A stretch of DNA of 64,000 nucleotides from Chondrilla cf. caribensis (lineage: Eukaryota; Porifera; Demospongiae; Chondrillida; Chondrillidae). The notes beneath the pieces were generated by a model. The model was not told the DNA's origin. It made no database searches and worked only from the letters and a program-made list of their open reading frames with translations. A program made the position numbers and the translations under genes. Shown here piece after piece: positions 42,030 through 53,999 of the stretch; positions within the stretch are counted from its first letter, which is position 1; every line of letters starts with the position of its first letter. The DNA lies in the NCBI GenBank assembly GCA_964020155.1, contig OZ026550.1, forward strand, positions 402,501 through 466,500. Direction: 5' to 3'.

Positions 42030-42731
42030 ATGAACAAGTACGTTTCGAAGAAGTTGAAGCTGAAGGGGAGTGTGTTTTCACTTGATGTGGAGTGTGTTGC
42101 AGTTGGTAAAACTCACCTGACCAAAGATACAGTGCCCGCGAAGTTTGCTTTGGTCGATAGCCGGGGAAAGACTGTGTGTGTGCAGTACGTAAGACCAGAG
42201 AAGAGGGTTGTGAGTTACTTGACGCCAATTTCTGGTATTAGGGCGGAGGACTTGGAAGGTGCCATGTCTCTTGAAGAGGCAATCAAAATTTTGAAATCTC
42301 ACCTGCCAAAGGACGCAATTTTAGTTGGGCAAAAGGTTGATAACGATATTACTTGGATGCGGTTGAAACAAGGAGGGGATTTTGCTGACTTTGTTGATTT
42401 GTCGGAAGTTTTCAAGGGCTACAATCAAAAGTACAAGAAGATCTCCTACCACAGTCTGTTACATGAGGCAAGGATCCTTCTAAATCTCCCTGATCTAGAC
42501 ACCGGTGGGGAACATGATCCAGCTATTGATGCAAGGCTGTCTGTGCAACTGTGGGAGAAGGTGAAGTCACGTCCGGACCAGCTCCAACAAATGCGACAGA
42601 GCTTAATCCGCAACCGACCCAAAATGTCAGCTGCCAAGCGTCTGAACTACAAGTATGAGGGTGTGTGCCTGGCAGCATTCTACCCTGCGAAATGCATTTG
42701 TGGCATGCCCACTAGTAAACAGCGAGATTAA
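42030..42731 (+). CDS. DEDDh exonuclease copy 7
   Basis: Intact, 233 aa, full DEDDh set. It starts MNKYVSKK instead of MDKYVSEK and has GIRAEDLEGAM and GQKVDNDITWMRL, with a QKYKKISYHS loop. Its C terminus is a mosaic: SAAKRL as in the 230-aa class followed by NYKYEGVCLAAFYPAKC and the longer tail PTSKQRD of the 233-aa class. Confidence 0.85.
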   Translation: MNKYVSKKLKLKGSVFSLDVECVAVGKTHLTKDTVPAKFALVDSRGKTVCVQYVRPEKRVVSYLTPISGIRAEDLEGAMSLEEAIKILKSHLPKDAILVGQKVDNDITWMRLKQGGDFADFVDLSEVFKGYNQKYKKISYHSLLHEARILLNLPDLDTGGEHDPAIDARLSVQLWEKVKSRPDQLQQMRQSLIRNRPKMSAAKRLNYKYEGVCLAAFYPAKCICGMPTSKQRD

Positions 42732-43114
42732 CTGATCACTTGACATTGAAGGAAGCTGAAATCACATGTACTTATAATCAAGCAACAGATAACTTTAACT
42801 ACTGTAATTTAATGTGTTTAATAGAACAATATGTAAGTAATGATCGTTTCTTTAGGACTTAATTGCTGGTTGTATTATGCACTGTGTACATTTGTAGGTC
42901 TATACTCCGTACAATATGATTTCTGATTAGTTGTAATATTTGAAGATGTGGATTATATCTATAGCATCACTGGTTCCTAAGCTAATGTTATGATGACGTC
43001 CAAAAGATTATGTAGTGAAAGTGCTACCCAGGAGTGTTTGTCTGTGCATGTCACAGGCACATGTATGCACACATACACAGTCACACGTACATGTGCACGT
43101 GCGCTTGCACACTC

Positions 43115-43542
<428 letters not shown>

Positions 43543-44122
43543 TACAGTTAGTCGTTTGTTGAAGTTAACACTATATTATAAAATGTTCACTGTCTCCATA
43601 GTGCAAGTTTTGTTTTCATCAAAACAAGTATTATATTTACTATCACACCTGTGTTCAGTAGTCATGTAGAAACAAAAATTATAAACCTTCATTTTCTTGG
43701 AATGGCTTAGTGTATTAATAGGTTTATACTGTATCTGATTGCCATGGCAACGAACTTACATAGGTGACGTCTTCTGTAAACAACTCAGTACCCTCGACAC
43801 TTTGAGAATAACATACATTTACTAGGCTTGTGGGGTGTATTAATTTTATATTAACTTGCAGTATTATACTGAATTTATTATGATTATTACACATAGTTTC
43901 TCATATAAATTTGTTGTGGAGTTAGCACCATTCGATGTACATATTTCAAGCCAGCCAATGGGATAGCACGTCACCATAGATGGTATTCAGTGATGTAACA
44001 AGCTCTCTTGTGTATTGGAGGTTCAGGTCTCAGTATTGGAGGTTCAGGTCTCAGTATAGAAAATATAGTCAGTGATTAACTCATTGTTATCTAGTTCGTC
44101 ACTGAATATTGTAGCTAAAGGC

Positions 44123-44356
44123 ATGGATAGATACGTTTCGGAGAAGTTGAAGCTGAAGGGGAGTGTGTTTTCACTTGATGATGACCTTTTCACTGACACT
44201 CCCACTGCTGACACTCCCACTACTGACACTCCCACTGCTGACACTCCCATTACTGACACTCCCACTGCTGACACTCCCACTGCTGACACTCCCACTACTG
44301 ACACTCCCACTACTGACACTCCCACTGCTGACACTCCCACTACTGACACTCCCACA
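44123..44356 (+). pseudogene. Exonuclease copy 8, 5' stub fused to minisatellite
   Basis: Starts MDRYVSEKLKLKGSVFSLD and then leaves the exonuclease exactly in Exo I, before the catalytic Glu. From about 44,190 it runs into about 11 copies of a 15-bp unit (ACACTCCCACTGCTG). The frame stays open through the repeat, encoding a (DTPTA/T)n string. It cannot be an active nuclease. Confidence 0.85.
44190..44356. repeat. 15-bp minisatellite inside copy 8
   Basis: About 11 copies of CTGACACTCCCACTA/G. The period is a multiple of three, so all three frames on one strand stay open. Confidence 0.95.
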
Positions 44357-44699
44357 CTGATCATAACACACGTCACATTGCGTTCAAGTGTATTTGTCTT
44401 CATTCTGTCTCAGTCAAGGCTGTGAGTGTTTTCACAAGGTCAAGTGGTGCTTGACCTTCTAGGACCTCTGCTGATACACGTAATGTGATTATTCCACTCA
44501 CCTGATGCTGAGGAAGGTAATTAGTCACGAGTGCACCAAATGTGTACATAACAAAGTCCTTTTTTGTTTGTTGGTATGTACAGTGAGATGGACCACCCAG
44601 GTGGTACATAGTGCAGTCTATCAGCTGTGGTTATGATGGTTGTTAAGATGCTTTTAATTCATAACATTGTCACATTCCCAGTAAACAACGTAGTCAGTA

Positions 44700-44758
44700 G
44701 AATCATTGTTTTCTAGTTTATCAGTGAGTATTCCAGTTGGAAACATGGACAAGCATAT
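44700..44758 (+). pseudogene. Exonuclease copy 9, leader plus start codon only
   Basis: A complete leader (TTGTTTTCTAGTTTATCAG, CCAGTTGGAAAC) and ATGGACAAG at 44,745-44,753, after which homology stops abruptly. About 440 bp of unrelated sequence follows before array-type leader sequence resumes near 45,200. Confidence 0.8.
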
Positions 44759-45200
44759 ATTCAACCTCTATTTATAGAGCCGCCAGTTTTTCTTGTAACA
44801 AAAATATACCATTCCTACGTTATTTGACTTCTCGTGCAAAGACCTTGGGTTTGACAACCACAACTGTGTCCAGTCTCAGGCAATAGTGTGGTCTCCCCAC
44901 TTTCTGAATGCTTCCGACACCTCTGTATTTTTTTTTTTTTTCTGTATACTGTTCAGTAATCCTCTATTTTTCCATTGGCAATGTTACCTTTATTACTGAT
45001 GTCCTGTAAGCCTTTGTCTTAACGCACTCCTTGTAGTCATACCACTGACGAAGGTAGCAGTTAGCTGCCGAAACGTTTGGTGTAATAACATTTCTATGGC
45101 TAGTGAAGTTCCAATGAACTTATCCACGAGATGCCAAATAACCCCCATTTCAAGGCTTTTGCTTGTCTAGCCAAGACTGCCTTTTGGATTGATTGCTTTC
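44755..45200. other. Foreign insert within the array
   Basis: A stretch found once in the array, with a T14 run near 44,930 and the phrase GCTGCCGAAACGTTTGG near 45,070, of a kind often seen near retroelement ends. It separates the copy 9 stub from its expected continuation. No coding frame or clear target duplication was found. Confidence 0.45.
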
Positions 45201-45733
45201 TATTTTTGGACACATGAACACGAGCGTATCACGAATAATGTGTTTCTCTTTGGGGAGAATCCATTCCTACTTTTCCTTCCTATTTAATGAGCTAAACGGT
45301 TCGGTTTATCACCGAGTTGTCAGGTATTATAACCACATAATTACGTACATTCACTATTGTAATGAGATTCATGGCTTCCTGTGTAAATGGTGCCTGACTC
45401 GCCGGGCTTTGAGTGATTTCACAGGTCAAGTGGTGCCTGACCTCCTAAGATCTCTGTTGGTATACATAGGTATAATAGTGTAATTATTCCACTCACCTGA
45501 TGCGGAGGGAGGGAAATTGGTCACAAGTACACCGAATGTGTACATAACAAAGTCCTTGTTTGTGTGCGTGTGTGTACAGTGAGATGGACCACCCAGGTGG
45601 TACATAGTGCAGTCCATGGTTACGATGATTGTTAAGTTGCTTTCAGTTGGTAACATTGACACACTCCCAGCAATCGGTGTAGTCGGCAGAATCATTGTTT
45701 TCTACTTCATCACTGAGTATTCCAGTTGGAAAC

Positions 45734-46435
45734 ATGGACAAGTATGTTTCGGAGAAGTTGAAGCTGAAGGGGAGTGTGTTTTCACTTGATGTGGAGTGTG
45801 TTGCAGTTGGTAAAACACACCTGACCAAAGATACAGTGCCTGCAAAGTTTGCTTTGGTCGATAGCCGGGGAAAGACTGTATGTGTGCAGTACGTAAGACC
45901 AGAGAAGAGGGTTGTGAGTTACTTGACGCCACTTTCTGGTGTTAGGGCAGAGGACTTAGAAGGTGCTGTGTCTCTGGAGGAGGCAATTGAGATTTTGAAA
46001 TCTCACCTGCCCAAGGACGCAATCCTAGTTGGGCAAAAGGTTGATAGCGATATTACCTGGATGCAGTTGAAACAAGGAGAGGATTTTGCTGATTTTGTTG
46101 ATTTGGCCGAAGTTTTCAAGGGCTACAATCCAAAGTACAAGGAGATCTCCTACCACAGTCTGTTACACGAGGCAAGGATCCTTCTAAATCTCCCTGATCT
46201 AGACACTGGTGGGGAACACGACCCAGCTATTGATGCAAGGCTGTCTGTGCAGCTGTGGGAGAGGGTGAAGTCACGTCCGGACCAGCTCCAACACATGCGG
46301 CAGAGCTTAATCCGCAACCGACCCAAAATGTCAGTTAAAAAGCGTCTGAACTACAAGTACGAGGGTGTGTGCCTGGCAGCATTCTTCCCAGAGAAATGCA
46401 TTTGTGGCATGCCCACTAGTAAACAGCGAGATTAA
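45734..46435 (+). CDS. DEDDh exonuclease copy 10
   Basis: Intact, 233 aa, full DEDDh set. Belongs to the class with KDTVPAKF near residue 32, GQKVDSDITW, the PKYKEISYHS loop, the basic SVKKRLNYKYEG segment and the tail PTSKQRD. Copy 11 is its sister, 1.93 kb downstream. Confidence 0.85.
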   Translation: MDKYVSEKLKLKGSVFSLDVECVAVGKTHLTKDTVPAKFALVDSRGKTVCVQYVRPEKRVVSYLTPLSGVRAEDLEGAVSLEEAIEILKSHLPKDAILVGQKVDSDITWMQLKQGEDFADFVDLAEVFKGYNPKYKEISYHSLLHEARILLNLPDLDTGGEHDPAIDARLSVQLWERVKSRPDQLQHMRQSLIRNRPKMSVKKRLNYKYEGVCLAAFFPEKCICGMPTSKQRD

Positions 46436-46778
46436 CTGATAACTTTGTCTTGACATTGAAGGAAGCTGAAATCACATGTACTTATAATCAAGCAACTGAT
46501 AATTTTGACTAATGTAATTTAATGTGTTTAATAGAATAATATGTAAGTGATAATTGTTTATTTCCGACTTAATTGCTGGTTGTATTATGCACCGTGTACA
46601 TTTGTAGATCTGTACTCTGTACGATTTCTGATTAGTTGCAATAATTAAAGATGTGGATTATATCTACTGCATCACTGGTTCATAAGCTGATGTTATGATG
46701 ACGTCTGAAAGATTATGTAGTGAAGGTGCTACCCATAAGTGTTTGTCTGTGCATGTCATTTACATGCATGCACACACA

Positions 46779-46796
46779 GACATACGTGTACACACT

Positions 46797-46865
<69 letters not shown>

Positions 46866-46877
46866 CCACACACACAC
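46779..46877. repeat. (CA)n microsatellite
   Basis: A CA array downstream of copy 10. Confidence 0.95.
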
Positions 46878-47659
46878 GCCACACGTTATAGTTACTTGCT
46901 CATTGAAGCTAACACTATATCGAAGCATTGTTCACTGTTTCCGTAGCCCAAGTTTCATTTTCATCAAAACAAGCATTATATTTAATATCACACTGTGTTC
47001 AGTGATCATGAACTATTTGACATTACAAGCCTTCATTTTCTGGGATGGCTCAGTGTATTAATAGATTTATACTGTATCTGATTGCCATGGCAACGAACTT
47101 ACATAAGTGACGTCTTCTGTAAACTCAGTGCCCTTGGACACTTGTGTACTTCGAGAATAACATACATTTACTAGGCTTGTGGGGTGTAATAATTTTATAT
47201 TAACTTGCAGTATTATACTGAATTTATTATGATTATTACACATGGTTTCTCATATAAATTTGTTGTGGAAGTAACACCATTTGATGTACATATTTCAACC
47301 TAGCCAATGGGATAGCATGTCACTATGGGTATGTGGAAGTATTCCACGTCCATGCCCCATCAAATTGCTCTACCTCGATTTCCTCATGCTACCGCAGACA
47401 TGAAATGGAAAAGAGGAGGAAATACAAACAATAAGTCATTGATGTTGAGAATGGGACATTTACACTGTTTGCCATGTCTTCGAGCAGTGGAATGGAGCCA
47501 TCAAAAGACTGGCATCACTTCTGGCATTCAAGTGCGGGGTGGTAGCTCCACGTGTTCTTGAACTCAAATTAATCGTGACCATCACCACTCCTTTTATACT
47601 CACGGTCTACGTTTAACTCTTTGTTTTCTAGTTCATCACTGAGTATTCCAGTTGGAAAC

Positions 47660-48359
47660 ATGGACAAGTACGTTTCGAAGAAGTTGAAGCTGAAGGGGAG
47701 TGTGTTTTCACTTGATGTGGAGTGTGTTGCAGTTGGTAAAACACACCTGACCAAAGATACAGTACCTGCAAAGTTTGCTTTGGTCGATAGCCGGGGAAAG
47801 ACTGTGTGTGTGCAGTACGTAAGACCAGAGAAAGGTTGTGAGTTACTTGACGCCACTTTCTGGTGTTAGGGCAGAGGACTTGGAAGGTGCTGTGTCTCTG
47901 GAGGAGGCAATTGAGATTTTGAAATCTCACCTGCCAAAGGACGCAATTTTAGTTGGGCAAAAGGTTGATAGCGATATTACTTGGATGCGGTTGAAACAAG
48001 GAGAGGATTTTGCTGATTTTGTTGATTTATCAGAAGTTTTCAAGGGCTACAATCCAAAGTACAAGGAGATCTCCTACCATAGTCTGTTACACGAGGCTAG
48101 GATCCTTCTGAATCTCCCTGATCTAGACACTGGTGGGGAACACGACCCAGCTATCGATGCAAGGCTGTCTGTGCAGCTGTGGGAGAGGGTGAAGTCACGT
48201 CCGGACCAGCTCCAACACATGCGGCAGAGCTTAATCCGCAACCGGCCCAACAAGTCAGTTAAAAAGCGTCTGAACTACAAGTACGAGGGTGTGTGCCTGG
48301 CAGCATTCTTCCCAGAGAAATGCATTTGTGGCATGCCCACTAGTAAGCAGCGAGATTAA
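47660..48359 (+). pseudogene. Exonuclease copy 11, 2-bp frameshift
   Basis: Sister of copy 10. Intact copies read CCAGAGAAGAGGGTTGTG; here it is CCAGAGAAAGGTTGTG, 2 bp shorter, near 47,830. The first frame ends at 47,869 and the second, with Exo II and III intact, ends at 48,359. The break lies within a few codons of the independent break in copy 3. It also has NKSVKK for KMSVKK near the C terminus. Confidence 0.8.
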
Positions 48360-48705
48360 CTGATCACTTGACATTGAAGGAAGCCGAAATCGCATGTACT
48401 TATAATCAAGCAACAGATAATTTTGACTAATGTAATTTAATGTGTTTAATAGAATAATATGTAAGTGATAATTGTTTATTTCCGACTTAATTGCTGGTTG
48501 TATTATGCACCGTGTACATTTGTAGATCTGTACTCTGTACGATTTCTGATTAGTTGCAATAATTAAAGATGTGGATTATATCTACTGCATCACTGGTTCA
48601 TAAGCTGATGTTATGATGACGTCTGAAAGATTATGTAGTGAAGGTGCTACCCATAAGTGTTTGTCTGTGCATGTCATTTACATGCATGCACACACAGACA
48701 TACGT

Positions 48706-48708
<3 letters not shown>

Positions 48709-48771
<63 letters not shown>

Positions 48772-48787
48772 CCACACACACACGCCA
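48709..48787. repeat. (CA)n microsatellite
   Basis: A CA array downstream of copy 11, with flanks nearly identical to those after copy 10. Confidence 0.95.
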
Positions 48788-49566
48788 CACGTTATAGTTA
48801 CTTGTTTGTTGAAGTTAACACTATATCGAAGCATTGTTCACTGTTTCCGTAGCCCAAGTTTCATTTTCATCAAAACAAGCATTATATTTAATATCACACT
48901 GTGTTCAGTGATCATGAACTATTTGACATTACAAGCCTTCATTTTCTGGGATGGCTCAGTGTATTAATAGATTTATACTGTATCTGATTGCCATGGCAAT
49001 GAACTTACATAAGTGACGTCTTCTGTAAACTCAGTGCCCTTGGACACTTGTGTACTTCGAGAATAACATACATTTACTAGGCTTGTGGGGTGTAATAATT
49101 TTATATTAACTTGCAGTATTATAGTGAATTTATTATGATTATTACACATGGTTTCTCATATAAATTTTGTTGTGGAAGTAACACCATTCGATGTACATAT
49201 TTCAGCCTAGCCAATGGGATAACACGTCACTATGGGTATGTGGAAGTATTCCACATCCATGCCCCATCAAATTGCTCTACCTTGATTTCCTCATGCTACC
49301 GCAGACATGAAATGGAAAAGAGGAGGAAATACAAACAATAAGTCATTGATGTTGAGAATGGGACATTTACACTGTTTGCCATGTCTTCGAGCAGTGGAAT
49401 GGAGCCATCAAAAGACTGGCATCACTTCTGGCATTCAAGTGCGGGGTGGTAGCTCCACGTGTTCTTGAACTCAAATTAATCGTGACCATCACCACTCCTT
49501 TTATACTCACGGTCTACGTTTAACTCATGGTTTTCTAGTTCATCACGGAGTATTCCAGTTAGAAAC

Positions 49567-50268
49567 ATGGACAAGTATGTTTCGGAGAAGTTGAAGCTGA
49601 AGGGGAGTGTGTTTTCACTTGATGTGGAGTGCGTTGCGGTTGGAAAAACACACTTGACCAAAGATACAGTACCTGCAAAGTTTGCTTTGGTCGATAGCAG
49701 AGGAAAAACTGTGTGTGTGCAGTACATTAGGCCTGAGAGAGAGGTTGTGAGTTACTTGACTCCACTTTCTGGTGTTAGGGCAGAGGACTTGGAAGGTGCT
49801 GTGTCTCTGGAGGAGGCAATTGAGATTTTGAAATCCCACCTGCCCAAGGACGCTATTTTAGTTGGGCAAAGAGTTGAGAGCGATATTACCTGGATGCAGT
49901 TGAAACAAGGAGAGGATTTTGCTGATTTTGTTGATTTGGCCGAAGTTTTTAAGGGCTATAACCCGAGATATGGCAACTACTCCTACCACAGTTTGTTTCA
50001 CGAGGCTGGGATCCTTCTGAATCTCCCTGATCTAGACACTGCTGGGGAACACGACCCAGCTACTGACGCAAGGCTGTCTGTGCAACTGTGGGAGAAGGTG
50101 AAGTCACGTCCGGACCAGCTCCAACAAATGCGGCAGAGCTTAATCTGCAACCGGCCCAAAATGTCAGTTAAAAAGCGTCTGAACTACAAGTATGAGGGTG
50201 TGTGCCTGGCAGCATTCTTCCCAGAGAAATGCATTTGTGGCATGCCCACTAGTAAACAGCGAGCTTAA
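49567..50268 (+). CDS. DEDDh exonuclease copy 12
   Basis: Intact, 233 aa, all catalytic residues present (Exo III reads EHDPATDAR). It has GQRVESDITW and the PRYGNYSYHSLFHEAG loop, the SVKKRLNYKYEG segment and the tail SKQRA. A Cys replaces the usual Arg/His in SLICNRP. Its upstream ~1.2 kb is almost identical to that of copy 11. Confidence 0.85.
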   Translation: MDKYVSEKLKLKGSVFSLDVECVAVGKTHLTKDTVPAKFALVDSRGKTVCVQYIRPEREVVSYLTPLSGVRAEDLEGAVSLEEAIEILKSHLPKDAILVGQRVESDITWMQLKQGEDFADFVDLAEVFKGYNPRYGNYSYHSLFHEAGILLNLPDLDTAGEHDPATDARLSVQLWEKVKSRPDQLQQMRQSLICNRPKMSVKKRLNYKYEGVCLAAFFPEKCICGMPTSKQRA

Positions 50269-50592
50269 CTGATAACTTTGTCTTGACATTGAAGGAAGCT
50301 AAAATTACAGTTAATTAACATAATCAAGCAACAGATAATTTTGATTAATCTTTAAATGTGTTTAATAGAACAATATGTAAGTGATAATCATTTATTTTAA
50401 CTTAATTGCTGGTTGTATTATGCACCGTGTACATTTGTAGGTCTGTACTCCGTACGATTTCTGATTAGTTGCAATAATTAAAGATGTGGATTGTATCTAC
50501 AGCATCACTGGTTCATAAGCTGATGTTATGATGACGTCTGAAAGATTATGTAGTGAAGGTGTTACCCATGAGTGTTTGTCTGTGCTTGGTAC

Positions 50593-50601
50593 ACAAACAT
50601 G

Positions 50602-50670
<69 letters not shown>
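50593..50670. repeat. (CA)n microsatellite
   Basis: A CA array downstream of copy 12. Confidence 0.95.
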
Positions 50671-50674
<4 letters not shown>

Positions 50675-51374
50675 ACTTGTTTATTGAAACTAACCCAGAG
50701 ATTACATTGTCATAGAAACACTTTCGTCCTACTACATTGAGTGTGGAATTCTTTTTCACAGATCGATTATCACTCACTAATATTGTACCACATGTAATGT
50801 AATAATGTAAATATACAGTGCAATATTGATCTTAAGTTGAATGTTTTAAGATGTATGCTTTTATTTTTGGTGACATGAACTCGAGCGTATCACAAATAAC
50901 GTGTTTCTCTTTGGGGAGAGTCCTTTCCTACTTTTCCTTCCTATTTAATGAGCTAAGCGGTTGAGTTGTCAGGCGTTATAACCACATAATTACATTCACT
51001 ATTGTAATGAGATTCATAGCTTCCTGTGTAAATGGTGCCTGACTCACCGGGCCTTGAGTGATTTCACAGGTCAAGTGGTGCCTGACCTCCTAAGATCTCT
51101 GTTGGTATAGGTATAATAGTGTAATTATTCCACTCACCTGATGCGGAGGGAGGGAAATTGGTCACGAGTACACCGAATGTGTACATAACAAAGTCCTTGT
51201 TTGTGTGCTTGTGTGTACAGTGGAACAGACCACCCAGGTGGTACATAGTGCAGTCCATGGTTACGATGATTGTTAAGTTGCTTTCAGTTCGTAACATTGG
51301 CACACTCCCAGCAATCAGTGTAGTCAACAGAATCATTGTTTTCTAGTTCATCACTGAGTATTCCAGTTAGAAAC

Positions 51375-52067
51375 ATGGACAAGTATGTTTCGGAGAAGTT
51401 GAAGCTGAAGGGGAGTGTGTTTTCACTTGATGTGGAGTGTGTTGCAGTTGGAAAAACACACATGCCCAAAGATAGAGCCCCTGCGAAGTTTGCTTTGGTC
51501 GATAGCCAGGGAAAAACTGTGTGTGTGCAGTACATTAGGCCAGAGAATAGGATTGTGAGTTACTTGACTCCACTTTCTGGTGTTAGAGCAGAGGACTTGG
51601 AAGGTGCTGTGTCTCTGGAGGAGGCAATTGAGATTTTGAAATCCCACCTGCCAAAGGATGCAATTCTAGTTGGACAAACGATTAACAATGATATTACCTG
51701 GATGCAGTTGAAACAAGGAGAGGATTTTGCTGATTTTGTTGATTTGGCTGAAGTTTTCAAGGGCTATAACGCAGAGTATAAGCAAATCTCCTACCACAGT
51801 CTGTTACACGAGGCAAGGATCCTTCTGAATCTTCCTGATTTAGACACTGGTGGGGAACATGACCCAGCTAACAACGCTAGGTTGTCTGTGCAACTGTGGG
51901 AGAAGGTGAAGTCACGTCCGGACCAACTCCGAGAAATGCGACAGAGCTTAATCCACAACCGGCCCAAAAAGTCAGCTGCCAAGCGTCTGAACCACCGGTA
52001 CGAGGGTGTTTGCTTGGCAAGATTCTTTCCCCCAAGATGCATTTGTGGCATGCCCACTGGTGAATAG
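51375..52067 (+). CDS. DEDDh-type exonuclease copy 13, catalytic D167N
   Basis: Full-length, 230 aa, no frame damage, but Exo III reads EHDPANNAR: the last catalytic Asp of the H-x4-D motif is Asn. Copies 15 and 16 (EHDPANDAR) share the Asn just before it but keep the Asp. Exo II is GQTINNDITW, with D106 retained. Loss of this metal ligand is expected to abolish or strongly reduce catalysis, so it may be an inactive paralogue. Its C terminus is of the PTGE class (RLNHRYEGVCLARFFPPRC). Confidence 0.85.
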   Translation: MDKYVSEKLKLKGSVFSLDVECVAVGKTHMPKDRAPAKFALVDSQGKTVCVQYIRPENRIVSYLTPLSGVRAEDLEGAVSLEEAIEILKSHLPKDAILVGQTINNDITWMQLKQGEDFADFVDLAEVFKGYNAEYKQISYHSLLHEARILLNLPDLDTGGEHDPANNARLSVQLWEKVKSRPDQLREMRQSLIHNRPKKSAAKRLNHRYEGVCLARFFPPRCICGMPTGE

Positions 52068-52337
52068 GGTGTATTAATTTTATATTAACTTGCAGTATTA
52101 TACTGAATTTATTATGATTATTACACGTGGTTTCTCATATAAATTTTGTTGTGGAAGTAACACCATTCGATGTACATATTTCAACCTAGCCAATGGGATA
52201 GCACGTCACCATTGATGGTGTTCAGTGATGTAACAAGCTCTCTTGTGTATCGGAGGTTCAGGTCTCAGTATGGCAAATATAGTCAGTGGTTAACTCATTG
52301 TTATCTAGTTCGTCACTGAATATTCTAGCTAAAGTAT

Positions 52338-52568
52338 GTTTTGGAGAAATTAGAGCTAAAGGGGAGTGTGTTTTCACTTGATGTGGAGTGCGTTGCAGTT
52401 GGTAAAACTCACCTGACCAAAGATAGAGCCGCAGTGAAGTTTGCTTTAGTCGATAGCAAGGGAAAAACTGTGTGTGTGCAGTACATTAGGCCAGAGAATA
52501 GGATTGTGAGTTACTTGACGCCAGTTTCTGGTGTTAGAGCAGAGGATTTGGAAGGTGCTGTGTGTTGA
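52338..52568 (+). pseudogene. Exonuclease copy 14, start lost and truncated
   Basis: The leader runs straight into GTATGTTTTGGAGAAATTAGAGC: the ATGGACAA of the start is deleted, and the ATG that remains is out of frame and closes at once. The body then ends at LEGAVC, as in copies 2 and 4. There is no usable start and no Exo II or III. Confidence 0.85.
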
Positions 52569-52679
52569 ATTATGGCAGTCCCATGCAGTGCATGTGACTA
52601 GACAACATGCAATCTAGTGTACATGTTAGTGTGCCTAGTGGGCAGATGTGGGAGTTGTTGGCAACTATTGTTGTGTCCT

Positions 52680-53110
52680 TGTTTGTTGTTCTGGAGAATA
52701 GTGTTGTTGTTGTTGTTGTTGTTTTTCTGGGGGATATTGTTGTTGTTTTTCTGGGGGATAGTGTTGTTGTTGTTCTGGAGAATAGTGTTGTTGTTGTAGT
52801 TACTGTTCTGGAGAATAGTGTTGTTGTTGTTTTTCTGGAGGATAGTGTTGTTGTTGTTCTGGAGAATAGTGTTGTTGTTGTTGTTATTTTACTGAAGAAT
52901 AGTGTTGTTGTTGTTTTTCTGGGGGATATTGTTATTGTTGTTGTTCTGAGGGATAGTCTCCTTCTTGTTGTTCTGGGGGATTGTATTGTTGTTGTTCTGG
53001 GGAATTGTGTTGTTGTTGTTCTGGGGGATAGCCTTGTTGTTGTTGTTGTTCTGAGGGATAGTCTTGTTGTTGTTGTTGTTCCGAGGAGGATTGTGTTGTT
53101 GTTGTCCTGG
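52680..53110. repeat. TTG-rich minisatellite
   Basis: About 14 variant units built from (TTG)n plus CTGGAGAATAG or CTGGGGGATAG. It follows the truncated copy 14; shorter versions follow copies 2 and 4 and occur at 33,190. A Val-rich open frame through it (52,607-53,131) is a repeat artefact. Confidence 0.9.
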
Positions 53111-53999
53111 GAGTTGTGTTGTCTGCAATGATCTTGAGCAGTTCACAGTAGAACACATACAATATTCATCAGAGAACTTTGTACAGCTGCTTTATGTATT
53201 GCTGTATAGTGGTGTTGTTTCTATGGCAACAGATCTCACATACAGTAAAGTCTTATTAGTAGGAGCTCCCTCAAGAGGAAATCCCTCTCATTAGAAGCTT
53301 TCTGTAGGACCCTACCCCACCTGTACCAAATAATTGCCTCTGTCAATATGATATGTAATAGAGGAATTTTCAGTTGTTGTCTAACATGCTACTCTACTCC
53401 CAACTGTATGTGTGTATTACCAAAGTGCACACAATGTGTTCATGTGTAGGTACAGTATTTCTCTTCGTTTCGTGTTAGTCAAGGTTTTAGATGATTTCAC
53501 AATGTCAAGTGGTGCTTGATCTTGTCAGACTTCTACTGCTATGTGTCATCTACTGTAGTTGTTCCCCTGGGACTCACCCTATTGGCACTCCACTGTGATG
53601 ATGATGCAATTAAATCACACATCACATTGTGTTCAAGTGTATTTGTCTTCATTTGTCATTGTCGAGGCTGTGAGTGATGTCACAATGTCCAGTGGTGTTT
53701 GACCTTCTAGGATCTCTGTTGGTACATGTAATACGATTACTACACTCACCTGATGTTGAGGCAGGCCTATCAGTCACGAATGTACCAAATGTGTACATAA
53801 CAAAGTCCTTTTTTGTTGTTGGTATGTACAGTGACATATGTGGACCACCCACATGCATACTGTGATGTGCAGTCCATCACCTGTGGTTACGAAATTGTTA
53901 AGTCGCTTTCAGTTCGTAACATTGTCACATTCCCAGTAAACAACGTAGTCAGTAGAATCATTGTTTTCTAGTTCATCACTGAGTATTCCAGTTAGAAAC

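Noticed and set aside
44723..45180. Retrotransposon coding region in the insert after copy 9
   Set aside because: Only a short GCTGCCGAAACG phrase and a poly-T run hint at a retroelement; there is no reverse transcriptase or endonuclease frame.
52607..53131. 174-codon Val-rich frame
   Set aside because: It is a translation of a TTG-rich minisatellite with no start context or homologous tail elsewhere.
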